Part shown: piece after piece, positions 45,008-53,389 of the stretch
Position numbering within the stretch: the stretch's first letter is position 1
Layout: each line of letters opens with the position of its first letter
Source: Gordonia lacunae
GTDB lineage: Bacteria > Actinomycetota > Actinomycetes > Mycobacteriales > Mycobacteriaceae
Direction: 5' to 3'
Assembly: GCF_002149015.1 (NCBI RefSeq)
Contig: NZ_NGFO01000005.1
Location: forward strand, 124,001-188,000
DNA length: 64,000 nt
Notes under the pieces: generated by a model
What the model was told of the DNA's origin: nothing
Databases searched by the model: none
What the model saw: the letters and a program-made list of their open reading frames with translations, nothing else
Made by a program: the position numbers and the translations under genes

Positions 45008-45778
45008 TCATGGGCCCAGTACGTGTCTGGCCCAGTTGACGTGCGGGACCCCCTTGTCGACCGTGATGTGGGCGCGAACCGAGTACACACTCTCGACCAA
45101 CTGTTCGGTGATGACTTCGGTCGGGGTTCCCATGGCGACGATCGAGCCGCGATCGAGGACGACGACGCGGTCGCAGAACACCGCTGCGAGGTTGAGGTCG
45201 TGCAATGCGATGTAGCTGGTGACCGGGAGCTTCGACACCAGCGCGAGGATGTCGAGTTGGTGTGAGATGTCCAGGTGGTTGGTCGGCTCGTCGAGGAGCA
45301 GTTCGTCGGGCTGCTGGGCGAGGGCTCGTGCGATCTGGACGCGTTGGCGTTCGCCGCCGGAAAGCGTGTGCCATCGGCGGTGGCGGTGCCGGAGCATCCC
45401 GGTGTGCGCGAGCGCCTCGTCGATGGCGGCGGCATCGGCGACTCGGTCGCCTCCGAAGGTGCCGCCGTGCGGGATGCGCCCGAGCCGGACGATGTCGCCG
45501 ACGGTGATGTCGATGTCGGTGTCCGCGTGTTGTTCGACGGTGGCGACCCTTCGGGCGATCTGACGTCTCCGTAGGGTTCGGATGTCGGTGCCGTTCAACA
45601 GGACGCGGCCCGTGTCCGGTGTGTGGACGCCGGCGAGTATCCCGAGCAGAGACGACTTCCCGGAGCCGTTCGGTCCGAGGAGACCGATGGTCTCCCCGGA
45701 GGTGGGCTCGAAGGTGACCTCGTCGAGGACCAGGTGGCCGCCGCGGCTCCATCCGATGTTGTTGACCTGCAGCGGCAT
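45008..45778 (-). CDS. cobalamin/siderophore-type ABC importer ATPase (BtuD/FecE-like)
   Basis: This 256-residue ATPase shows Walker A GPNGSGKSS, a Q-loop in VEQHADTD, signature LSGGERQRVQ, Walker B LLLDEPTNHLD and the switch His in ALHDLNLAA. This is the BtuD/FecE class. It lies 28 bases downstream of the FecCD-type permease and completes the importer; the cobalamin riboswitch at the head of the operon points to vitamin B12 or a corrinoid as substrate. Confidence 0.9.
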   Translation of the reverse strand: MPLQVNNIGWSRGGHLVLDEVTFEPTSGETIGLLGPNGSGKSSLLGILAGVHTPDTGRVLLNGTDIRTLRRRQIARRVATVEQHADTDIDITVGDIVRLGRIPHGGTFGGDRVADAAAIDEALAHTGMLRHRHRRWHTLSGGERQRVQIARALAQQPDELLLDEPTNHLDISHQLDILALVSKLPVTSYIALHDLNLAAVFCDRVVVLDRGSIVAMGTPTEVITEQLVESVYSVRAHITVDKGVPHVNWARHVLGP

Positions 45779-45806
45779 CAGCGCACCGTCCGTGCCACGA
45801 GCTGCC

Positions 45807-46895
45807 TCACGGAGTGCCCCGCATCCGGAACAGGATGATCGCGAAGGCGGGAACCCCGATCAACGCTGTGACGACGCCGACCGGAATCTCCTGTGGTGCG
45901 AAGAGGGTTCGTGCGGCCGCATCGACCCACACCATGAACACCGCGCCGATCACCGCGGTTGCGGGTAGCAGGCGCCCGTGGCGCGGGCCGACAAGGAATC
46001 GGGCCGCGTGCGGCAGCACCAGGCCGACGAACCCGATCGCGCCCGCCGCACTGACCAGGGACGCGGTGATCAGCGCGGTCACGGTGAAGAGCAGGAGTCG
46101 GACCTTCCGAACGGACACCCCCAGGGCAGCCGCCGCCGTGTTACCGAAGGTGAACGCGTCCAGTGATGAGGACACCATGAGGCACACGGCCATTCCGACG
46201 CAGGTGGTCACGCCGCAGACCACGACGTCGGTCCAGTCCGCGCCACTGAGCGAGCCCAACAACCAGAACAACACACCGCGTGTCTGTTCGGCGTTCGCCG
46301 AGGACATGACGATGAACGAGGTCAACGCGGAGAACAGCTGGGTGCCTGCGACACCGGCCAGGATGACTTTCGCGGTGCCACCTCCCGCACCCGCTGCCAG
46401 CGCGATGACGGTGGCGAATGCGACCACAGCGCCGGCGAATGCGCCGGTGGACAGTGAGATGAACCCACCTCCGATGCCGAGGATCGCCACCAGCACGGCG
46501 CCGGTCGAGGCACCAGAGGAGATCCCCAGAACAAACGGATCGGCCAACGGATTGCGAAGTAGCGACTGCATGATGGCGCCGCACAGCGCGAGTCCTGCGC
46601 CACAGACCGCTGCGAGCAAGGTGCGGGGAAGTCGGAGTTCCCAGACGATTCCGTCCTGCAACGCGGTCACACCGGATGTGCCGATTCGCCAGTGCTCACC
46701 GATGACGGCGTAGACGTCTCGAACCGACAGATCCGCCGGGCCGAAGGTCACCGTCACCGCGATCGAGACGATGAGCAGGGCGATCCCGCTCACGAGCACA
46801 CCGATGAACACTGCGGCAGAGTCGGACCGTCGCAGGTGCGCCGGTTCGACAGAGGACTCGCCCGTGGTCTCTGGGCCCACGACGTCGGATGTCAC
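45807..46895 (-). CDS. FecCD-family ABC permease (BtuC-like)
   Basis: This 362-residue protein has about ten helices. The segments WELRLPRTLLAAVCGAGLALCGAIMQSLLRNPLADPFVLGISSGAS and GAIGFVGLVLPHAARFLVGPRHGRLLPATA are diagnostic of the FecCD/BtuC family. The start is GTG 46895, overlapping the binding-protein stop (GTGA); the earlier frame is noise. The riboswitch upstream of the operon implies cobalamin uptake. Confidence 0.92.
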   Translation of the reverse strand: MTSDVVGPETTGESSVEPAHLRRSDSAAVFIGVLVSGIALLIVSIAVTVTFGPADLSVRDVYAVIGEHWRIGTSGVTALQDGIVWELRLPRTLLAAVCGAGLALCGAIMQSLLRNPLADPFVLGISSGASTGAVLVAILGIGGGFISLSTGAFAGAVVAFATVIALAAGAGGGTAKVILAGVAGTQLFSALTSFIVMSSANAEQTRGVLFWLLGSLSGADWTDVVVCGVTTCVGMAVCLMVSSSLDAFTFGNTAAAALGVSVRKVRLLLFTVTALITASLVSAAGAIGFVGLVLPHAARFLVGPRHGRLLPATAVIGAVFMVWVDAAARTLFAPQEIPVGVVTALIGVPAFAIILFRMRGTP

Positions 46896-47938
46896 GATCG
46901 CGGAGTCGCAAGGTTCCAGTCCTGCAGTGCAGCTGCGACTTTCTCGATGCCATCGACGGTGCGGATCGTCGGGTTCAGGTCCGCGCCGTTGACGATGATG
47001 TAGCGGCGCTCGCGGACTGCCTGCATCTGGGCGGTGACCGGGTTCTTCTCGAGGAACGCGATCTTGCTGTCGAGCGCATCGCCGTCGATGCTTCGTCGGC
47101 TCAGGTCCGCCAGCACCAGTGCGGTGGGATCGCGGTCGGCGACTGTCTCCCACGGCACCTGCGGCCACTCGTCGGTGGTGTCGGCGAAGACGTTGGTGGC
47201 GCCGACCGCCGCGGTGATGGCTCCCGAAGAGCCGCAGCATCCGGCCATGTACGGAGTTCGGGTATCGGCGAACCAGTACGCCAGCGTGACCCCGGTCGCG
47301 TCGACGGGGTCCGAGGCCGCGCGGACGCGGCCCTCGAGCTCGCCGATGAACTCCTCGCCGCGTTCCTCGACGCCGAAGATCGCCGCGAGCTCTCGGACCT
47401 CCTGGTACACGCTGTCCATCGTGTAGGGAGTGGTGCGGGCGCCGTCGGCGTTGGACGCCGAGGACACCTCGCCGTTGCAGCCGTTGTCAGTGGGCGAGAG
47501 GTAGGTGGGCACGCCCAGCTTCTCGTACTGGTCGCGACCGTCGGCTCCGCCGTCGCCGATGGATGACCCGAACGAAGCCGTCACGAAATCCGGGTTCGCC
47601 TCGAGCACGGTCTCCAGCGACGGTTTGTTGTCGGCAAGCCGGGGGATCGAGCTGTTCGCCTCGGCGAGGTTCTCGCGGACCGGATCGGTCCACGTCGCCG
47701 TGCCGACCATCCGGTCGCCGAGCCCCAGCGAGAGCAGGATCTCGGTGGAGGCCTGGTTGAGCGAGACCACCCGCTGCGGCGTGGACTCGACACTGACCGT
47801 GCGGCCGCAGTTCTCGATGGTGACGGTGCCGCCGCCTGTGGCTGCGTCGTCGGTGTCTCCGTCCGAGTCGGCGCAACCCGCAAGGATCAAGGTCGCCGCG
47901 GCGAAGGGTACTGCGAACCGGGTCGCTGACATGCGCAT
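46892..47938 (-). CDS. lipoprotein periplasmic-binding protein for cobalamin-type uptake (BtuF-like)
   Basis: This 348-residue class III binding protein has the lipobox LILAGC (Cys22), then VVSLNQASTEILLSLGLGDRMVGTATW and PSLETVLEANPDFVTA, the usual two-lobe layout with a rigid helix linker. A GCCGSSG segment and an NGCNGE segment add Cys residues not common in enteric BtuF. The transcript leader carries a cobalamin riboswitch, so B12 is the likely ligand; siderophore or haem binding would otherwise be equally possible. It is the first gene of the importer operon. Confidence 0.88.
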   Translation of the reverse strand: MRMSATRFAVPFAAATLILAGCADSDGDTDDAATGGGTVTIENCGRTVSVESTPQRVVSLNQASTEILLSLGLGDRMVGTATWTDPVRENLAEANSSIPRLADNKPSLETVLEANPDFVTASFGSSIGDGGADGRDQYEKLGVPTYLSPTDNGCNGEVSSASNADGARTTPYTMDSVYQEVRELAAIFGVEERGEEFIGELEGRVRAASDPVDATGVTLAYWFADTRTPYMAGCCGSSGAITAAVGATNVFADTTDEWPQVPWETVADRDPTALVLADLSRRSIDGDALDSKIAFLEKNPVTAQMQAVRERRYIIVNGADLNPTIRTVDGIEKVAAALQDWNLATPRS

Positions 47939-47999
47939 GGGTCGGGAGCTTTCTGGTGATGGGCCCGCTCGCGGAGCCCAGGTTCAACCTGAGCCGACC

Positions 48000-48136
48000 G
48001 GAGGAGCGATCGGACTCGCATCCAGTCGCCCGTCGGGCGGGATGCTCACCGTTGCGCGTCAGTTCCGGACTTGCACCGGATTCTCTCGACCGATCGGCGC
48101 CGCAGAGCGGCCATCGTCACCTTACGCGGCACTGCC
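48000..48136 (-). promoter_or_regulatory. cobalamin riboswitch upstream of the BtuF-like gene
   Basis: Read on the minus strand, the aptamer core shows the B12 box and neighbours in order: GGTGCAAGTCC, then GGAACTGACGCGCAACGGTGA (about 48074-48045), and after a GC-rich helix GCGAGTCCGAT near 48020-48009. These are the conserved elements of the adenosylcobalamin riboswitch class. The leader then runs some 60 bases to the gene. Adenosylcobalamin binding would lower expression of the importer. Outer limits are approximate. Confidence 0.85.
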
Positions 48137-48155
48137 CCTGTCCGGTTTGACAGGC

Positions 48156-49643
48156 TCACCGCTGTGCACGGAGATCCGGCCGACCGGGTGCCGGCCACGG
48201 CCGGTAGGGCACGGAGTCACTGACCTCGGGGTCGACGTGGATGGGGCGACCCAGTTGGGGGAAGGCGCGTTGCGGGCACGCGGGGCGGTCGCACACCTTG
48301 CACCCGGCGCCGATCGGTACGACGGTCCGGGGATCGGCGAGGTCCACCCCGGTGGAGTAGACCAGGTGCTCGGCATGTGCGACGTCGCATCCGAGTCCGA
48401 TGGCGAAACTCTTGTAGGGGCTCAGGTATCCGCCGGGCTCGGTGGTGGTGCGAGCGAGCCAGAAGTACGAGCGCCCGTCGGGCATGGCCGAGACCTGGGT
48501 GACGACCCGTCCCGGTGTGGCGAATGCGTCGTGTACCACCCAGAGCGGGCAGCTCCCGCCGACCCGCGAGAAGTGGAATGCGGTCGCGGACTGACGTTTC
48601 GATATGTTTCCGGCGCGGTCGACGCGCACGAAGATGAACGGTATCCCGCGACTACCCGGACGCTGCAGGGTCGACAGACGATGGCAGATGGTCTCGAAGC
48701 CGACTTCGAAGCTGAGGCTGAGCAACTCGATGTCGTAGTGTGCTGCGTCGGCTGCCCGGCGAAAGACCTCGTAGGGCAGCAGCATCGCGCCGGCGAAATA
48801 GTTGGCCAGTCCGATTCGGGCAACAGGGATGGCTTCGTCGCTGAGATCCTCCGCGTCGGCGAGGATTTCATCGATCACGTGGGACTGGGTGATCATGGCC
48901 AACTGCGTAGCCAGCTGGAAGGCGCGTTGTCCCGCGGTCAACCGTCCCGCCAGATGCACCGTGCGATCGGACGGGTCGAATCGTCGTTTGGGTGTGCGAG
49001 CCCGTGCGGCAGGGTCGGGGTCATGCGTGATGGCAACGCGGATGCCGTGGTCGGTGGCGAGCACCTCGGCCAGCTGGAGGTCGAGACCACCGATCGACAG
49101 GCCGTGCTCGGTGAATATCCGTTCGGCCGCCAGGTCGAGAACGTCGATGTGATTGCGCCGGTCATAGAAGAAGTCGCGGACCTCCTCGAAGGGCATCGGG
49201 GTCGACGGCGGCCGGGCCGGGTCGCCGGATACCTGCGCCCGGTAGTTGTCCATTTCGTTGTCGGCGGCGGCCAGGCGGCGATGCAGGTTCACCAGTGTCG
49301 CCCCGACGGCCGGCATCCGGGCGACGAGTTCGGCTATTTCGGCGCGGCTGACGTCGGGGGCGTCGGGCTGAGCGGCCAGGACGTCGGCGAGATCGGCGAC
49401 GAGTCGGGCATCACCGTCCGGTGCGAAATAGTCGGCGTCGAGGTCGAATTCGCGTGACAATGTCAGCAACACCGGCACCGTGATGGGTCGCTGGTCGTTC
49501 TCGAGTTGGTTGACGTAGCTGGTCGACAGGTCTATCCGCCGGGCCAGTGCGGCCTGGGACAGCCCGCGCTCGTCGCGCAGGCGACGAAGACGCGCCCCCA
49601 CGAACGTTCGCCGCCCAGAGGATCCGCCCACTGTTCTCGCCAC
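48156..49643 (-). CDS. ramB: RamB/PrpR-type acetate/propionate regulator
   Basis: This 495-residue regulator has an N-terminal Xre-type helix-turn-helix (about residues 15-65: LRRLRDERGLSQAALARRIDLSTSYVNQLEND), a central IrrE-like domain (about 180-330) and a C-terminal DUF2083-type domain. Four cysteines near the C-terminus (LGCDV, then GCKVCDRPACP) match the Fe-S or metal-binding site of mycobacterial PrpR/RamB. It is divergent from prpDBC, so it probably controls that operon in response to short-chain acyl-CoA. A GTG at 49643 is chosen: no ribosome site is present, but TATGCT lies six bases upstream, as for a leaderless start. Confidence 0.88.
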   Translation of the reverse strand: MARTVGGSSGRRTFVGARLRRLRDERGLSQAALARRIDLSTSYVNQLENDQRPITVPVLLTLSREFDLDADYFAPDGDARLVADLADVLAAQPDAPDVSRAEIAELVARMPAVGATLVNLHRRLAAADNEMDNYRAQVSGDPARPPSTPMPFEEVRDFFYDRRNHIDVLDLAAERIFTEHGLSIGGLDLQLAEVLATDHGIRVAITHDPDPAARARTPKRRFDPSDRTVHLAGRLTAGQRAFQLATQLAMITQSHVIDEILADAEDLSDEAIPVARIGLANYFAGAMLLPYEVFRRAADAAHYDIELLSLSFEVGFETICHRLSTLQRPGSRGIPFIFVRVDRAGNISKRQSATAFHFSRVGGSCPLWVVHDAFATPGRVVTQVSAMPDGRSYFWLARTTTEPGGYLSPYKSFAIGLGCDVAHAEHLVYSTGVDLADPRTVVPIGAGCKVCDRPACPQRAFPQLGRPIHVDPEVSDSVPYRPWPAPGRPDLRAQR

Positions 49644-49649
49644 GACGAC

Positions 49650-49655
49650 AGCATA
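49650..49655 (-). promoter_or_regulatory. -10 box for leaderless ramB-type transcript
   Basis: TATGCT on the minus strand ends six bases before the GTG at 49643. This spacing puts the transcription start at or next to the first base of the start codon. No clear -35 box is seen, which is common for leaderless actinobacterial promoters. Confidence 0.5.
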
Positions 49656-49667
49656 ACGCGTGCTTCG

Positions 49668-49720
49668 TCCGCAACATCCGCAAGTTCGCTCGTGCGCGTC
49701 CGCAGAAATACGCATTTGCC
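49668..49720. promoter_or_regulatory. repeated motif between regulator and prpD, possible RamB/PrpR sites
   Basis: TCCGCA occurs three times (49668, 49677 and 49699), and GCATTTGCC lies at 49712-49720. On the minus strand the first two read TTGCGGA spaced nine bases apart. They recall RamB half-sites of the TTTGC type. The 118-base divergent gap is the natural place for the regulator to bind. Confidence 0.4.
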
Positions 49721-49749
49721 AGGTCTTTTCGCGGTTGCCTCGCGATGCG

Positions 49750-49755
49750 TACGGT
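49750..49755 (+). promoter_or_regulatory. -10 box for leaderless prpD transcript
   Basis: TACGGT ends six bases before the prpD ATG at 49762, and no ribosome site is present. The arrangement matches a leaderless transcript and mirrors the divergent regulator. Confidence 0.5.
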
Positions 49756-49761
49756 GCGGAC

Positions 49762-51267
49762 ATGATCAATCATCACGTTCGTACCCATCGCAGTTCGGAG
49801 GATTTCCCGCAGTCCGAGCATCTGGCGCAGAAGATCGCCGATGTCGCGGTCGACCCGGTCGAGGTGCCTGCGGACACCCGCGACATGATCATCAACCGCA
49901 TCATCGACAACGCCGCGGTGAGTGCCGCCTCGGTCATCCGCCGGTCGGTCACCTCCGCCCGTCGGCAGGCGCAGGCTCATCCCAGCGCGCCGGGTGCGAC
50001 GGTGTTCGGAATCGAGGGCAGCTTCTCGCCGGAGTGGGCCGCGTGGGCCAACGGAGTCGCGGTGCGCGAGCTCGACTTCCACGACACCTTCCTCGCCGCG
50101 GAGTACTCCCATCCCGGCGACAACATCCCGGCGCTGGTCGCGGTCGGTCAGCATGTCGGTGCCAGCGGTCACGACCTGATCCGTGGTCTCGCCACCGCCT
50201 ACGAAGTCCAGGTCGACCTGGTACGTGGAATGTGTCTGCACGAGCACAAGATCGATCACGTCGCCCACCTGGGGCCGTCGGTGGCCGCGGGCCTGGGAAC
50301 CATGCTGGACCTCGACGCCGAGACCATCTACCAGGCGATCGGGCAGGCGCTGCACCTGACCACGGCGACCCGCCAGTCGCGCAAGGGCCTGATCTCGAGC
50401 TGGAAGGCCTACGCGCCGGCACACGCGGGCAAGATCGCGGTCGAGGCCGTCGACCGGGCGATGCGCGGTGAGGGCGCCCCCGCCCCGATCTGGGAAGGCG
50501 AAGACGGCGTCATCGCCTGGTTGTTGAGCGGGCCCGATGCCGAGTACACGATCCCGCTGCCCGGGCCGGGGGAGCCCAAGCGGGCGATCCTCGACACGTA
50601 CACCAAGGAGCATTCGGCCGAGTACCAGAGTCAGGCGCCGATCGACCTCGCACGTCGCATGCGGGAGAAGATCCGCGACTTCGGCGACATCGAGTCGATC
50701 GTGTTGCACACCAGCCATCACACTCACGTCGTCATCGGAACCGGATCCGGCGACCCGCAGAAGTTCGATCCGACCGCCAGTCGCGAGACGCTCGATCACT
50801 CGGTGATGTACATCTTCGCCGTCGCACTGCAGGACGGCACGTGGGATCACGAGAAGTCGTATGCCCCAGAGCGTGCCAACCGGCCCGACACCATCGAGCT
50901 GTGGAAGAAGATCTCCACCGTCGAGGACCCCGAATGGACCCGGCGCTATCACTCGAGTGACCCGAACGAGAAGGCCTTCGGTGCGAAGGCGGTCATCACC
51001 CTGCGCAACGGTGAGGTCATCACCGACGAACTCGCCGTCGCCGACGCCCACCCGCTCGGCGCGCGTCCGTTCGCTCGCGACCAGTACATCGGCAAGTTCC
51101 GGGCGATGGCCGAGGGTGTCGTCGACACCGCCGAGCAGGAGCGGTTCCTCGGCGACGTCGAGAAGCTCGAGACGATCACCGCCGGAGGCCTCTCCGTGTT
51201 GAACACACTCGTCGTCCCCGCGGTCCTGGACAAGGCGCCGCAGACCGGGAAGGGCATCTTCTCATGA
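49762..51267 (+). CDS. prpD: 2-methylcitrate dehydratase
   Basis: It converts 2-methylcitrate to 2-methyl-cis-aconitate in propionyl-CoA breakdown. The 501-residue MmgE/PrpD-family protein shows [40 protein letters not shown], then [25 protein letters not shown] and [17 protein letters not shown]. The frame opens at 49660, but [15 protein letters not shown] from ATG 49762 is the natural N-terminus. It overlaps prpB by four bases. Confidence 0.95.
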   Translation: MINHHVRTHRSSEDFPQSEHLAQKIADVAVDPVEVPADTRDMIINRIIDNAAVSAASVIRRSVTSARRQAQAHPSAPGATVFGIEGSFSPEWAAWANGVAVRELDFHDTFLAAEYSHPGDNIPALVAVGQHVGASGHDLIRGLATAYEVQVDLVRGMCLHEHKIDHVAHLGPSVAAGLGTMLDLDAETIYQAIGQALHLTTATRQSRKGLISSWKAYAPAHAGKIAVEAVDRAMRGEGAPAPIWEGEDGVIAWLLSGPDAEYTIPLPGPGEPKRAILDTYTKEHSAEYQSQAPIDLARRMREKIRDFGDIESIVLHTSHHTHVVIGTGSGDPQKFDPTASRETLDHSVMYIFAVALQDGTWDHEKSYAPERANRPDTIELWKKISTVEDPEWTRRYHSSDPNEKAFGAKAVITLRNGEVITDELAVADAHPLGARPFARDQYIGKFRAMAEGVVDTAEQERFLGDVEKLETITAGGLSVLNTLVVPAVLDKAPQTGKGIFS

Positions 51268-52208
51268 CATCGACCGCATCCACGTCCACGGTCTCGGGCC
51301 TGTTCTCGTCGAGCACCACCGCATCGGCGAAGCGGCAGGCCCTGCGGGCGGGTCTCGACTCCGGGACCCTCCAGCGTTGGCCGGGGGCATTCTCACCGCT
51401 CGTGGCGAAACTGATCGCAGACATCGGTTTCGAGGGTGTCTACGTGTCCGGTGCGGTGCTCTCGGCCGACCTGGGACTTCCCGACATCGGGCTCACCACT
51501 CTCAGCGAAGTCGCCGATCGGGGCGGATCCATCGCCCGCGCAACCGAACTGCCCACCCTCGTGGACGCCGACACCGGCTTCGGCGAACCGATGAGCGCCG
51601 CCCGCACCGTCGCAGCGCTGGAGGACGCCGGACTCTCGGGCTGCCACCTCGAAGACCAGGTCAACCCCAAACGCTGCGGCCACCTCGACGGCAAGGACGT
51701 CGTGTCGGTCGGCGACATGGTCAAGCGGCTGGGCGCGGCAGTCGCGGCCCGGCGCGACAGCGACTTCGTCATCTGTGCGCGCACCGATGCCCGCGCCATC
51801 GAGGGGCTCGACGCCGCCATCGACCGGGCGAAGGCCTATGTCGACGCCGGCGCCGACCTCATCTTCACCGAGGCCCTGCGTGACCTCGGCGAGTTCGAGC
51901 GGTTCCGGAACGCCGTCGATGTGCCGCTGCTGGCCAACATGACCGAATTCGGCAAGTCCGATCTGCTGACGGCGGAGCAATTGACGAGTGTCGGCTACAA
52001 CGCCGTCATCTACCCGGTGACCACGTTGCGTCTCGCGATGGGTGCGGTCGACCGAGGACTGCGGGAGATCTCCTCGCAGGGAACGCAATCCGGGTTGCTC
52101 GACGACATGCAACACCGTAGCCGGCTCTACGAACTGCTGCGCTACGCGGACTACAACGAGTTCGACAGCGACCTGTTCGACTTCACCATCGAGGGAGCAT
52201 CGCAATGA
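51264..52208 (+). CDS. prpB: 2-methylisocitrate lyase
   Basis: It cleaves 2-methylisocitrate to pyruvate and succinate. The 314-residue protein has the catalytic KRCGH signature ([11 protein letters not shown]), DADTGFGEP with the metal-binding Asp, and [12 protein letters not shown], all typical of PrpB in the isocitrate lyase superfamily. A Ser/Thr-rich N-terminal tail (about 20 residues) precedes the barrel. The start overlaps prpD and the end overlaps prpC (both ATGA). Confidence 0.96.
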   Translation: MTSTASTSTVSGLFSSSTTASAKRQALRAGLDSGTLQRWPGAFSPLVAKLIADIGFEGVYVSGAVLSADLGLPDIGLTTLSEVADRGGSIARATELPTLVDADTGFGEPMSAARTVAALEDAGLSGCHLEDQVNPKRCGHLDGKDVVSVGDMVKRLGAAVAARRDSDFVICARTDARAIEGLDAAIDRAKAYVDAGADLIFTEALRDLGEFERFRNAVDVPLLANMTEFGKSDLLTAEQLTSVGYNAVIYPVTTLRLAMGAVDRGLREISSQGTQSGLLDDMQHRSRLYELLRYADYNEFDSDLFDFTIEGASQ

Positions 52209-53356
52209 CCACCACCGGAGCGGGCGCCGCGACTCCAGTCGAGACCCCCACCATCTACAAAGGACTCGCCGGTGTCGTCGTCGACACCACGGCCATCTCG
52301 AAGGTCGTCCCCGAGACCAACTCGCTGACCTATCGCGGCTACGCCGTGCAAGACCTTGCCGAACACTGCTCGTTCGAACAGGTCGCCTACCTGCTCTGGC
52401 ACGGCGAGCTGCCCACCGACGGACAACTGGCGCTCTTCACGCAACGCGAGCGAGCGAGTCGCCGACTCGACCGGTCGACTCAGTCGGTCCTGCAACGCAT
52501 TCCGGACAACTGTCACCCGATGGACGTGGTACGCACCGCGATCAGCTTCCTGGGCACCGAAGACCCTGACGAAGAACTCAGCACGCCGGAAGCCAATTAC
52601 GACAAGTCGCTGCGGATGTTCGCGGTTCTGCCGACCATCGTCGCCGCCGACATGCGCCGACGCCGCGGGCAGGATCCCATCGCGCCGCATCACGGTCTCG
52701 GTTATGCCGAGAACTTCCTGCACATGTGCTTCGGCGAGGTCCCCGACCCCGTGATCGTCCGGGCCTTCGAGAAGTCGATGGTGCTGTACGCCGAACACAG
52801 TTTCAACGCATCGACTTTCGCGGCGCGAGTGGTCACCAGCACCCAGTCCGACATCTACAGTGCGGTCACCGCAGCGATCGGCGCGCTGAAAGGTTCGCTG
52901 CACGGCGGCGCCAACGAGGCCGTCATGTACGACATGATCGACATCGACCGGCCCGACCGCGCCGCGCAATGGCTGAACGCGAGACTCGACGCCGACGAGA
53001 AGATCATGGGATTCGGCCATCGCGTCTACAAGAACGGCGACTCGCGCGTACCCACCATGAAGAAGGCGCTGCTCGACGTCGCGAATCACCTCGGTGAGAC
53101 CAGATGGTGCGAGATCTACACCGAACTCGAAGCGGTCATGGATGCACGCACCGGCATCAAGCCCAACCTCGATTTCCCTACGGGCCCTGCCTATTACCTG
53201 ATGGGCTTCGACATCGCGTCGTTCACGCCCATCTTCGTGATGAGCCGGATCACCGGTTGGACCGCGCACATCATGGAGCAGGTCGCCTCCAATGCCCTGA
53301 TCCGCCCGCTCAGCCAGTATTCGGGTCAGCCCCAGCGCTCGCTGACCTCGGCGTAG
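52205..53356 (+). CDS. prpC: 2-methylcitrate synthase
   Basis: It joins propionyl-CoA and oxaloacetate. The 383-residue citrate-synthase-fold protein has GLAGVVVDTTAISKV at the N-terminus, the catalytic residues in LHGGANEAVM (His) and GFGHRVYKNGDSR (His), and the Asp in KPNLDFPTGPAYYLMGF. The short form and its position after prpB make methylcitrate synthase more likely than the housekeeping citrate synthase. Confidence 0.95.
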   Translation: MTTTGAGAATPVETPTIYKGLAGVVVDTTAISKVVPETNSLTYRGYAVQDLAEHCSFEQVAYLLWHGELPTDGQLALFTQRERASRRLDRSTQSVLQRIPDNCHPMDVVRTAISFLGTEDPDEELSTPEANYDKSLRMFAVLPTIVAADMRRRRGQDPIAPHHGLGYAENFLHMCFGEVPDPVIVRAFEKSMVLYAEHSFNASTFAARVVTSTQSDIYSAVTAAIGALKGSLHGGANEAVMYDMIDIDRPDRAAQWLNARLDADEKIMGFGHRVYKNGDSRVPTMKKALLDVANHLGETRWCEIYTELEAVMDARTGIKPNLDFPTGPAYYLMGFDIASFTPIFVMSRITGWTAHIMEQVASNALIRPLSQYSGQPQRSLTSA

Positions 53357-53389
53357 TCCCCACACCTCAGCCCGACGAGAGCGAGACAC

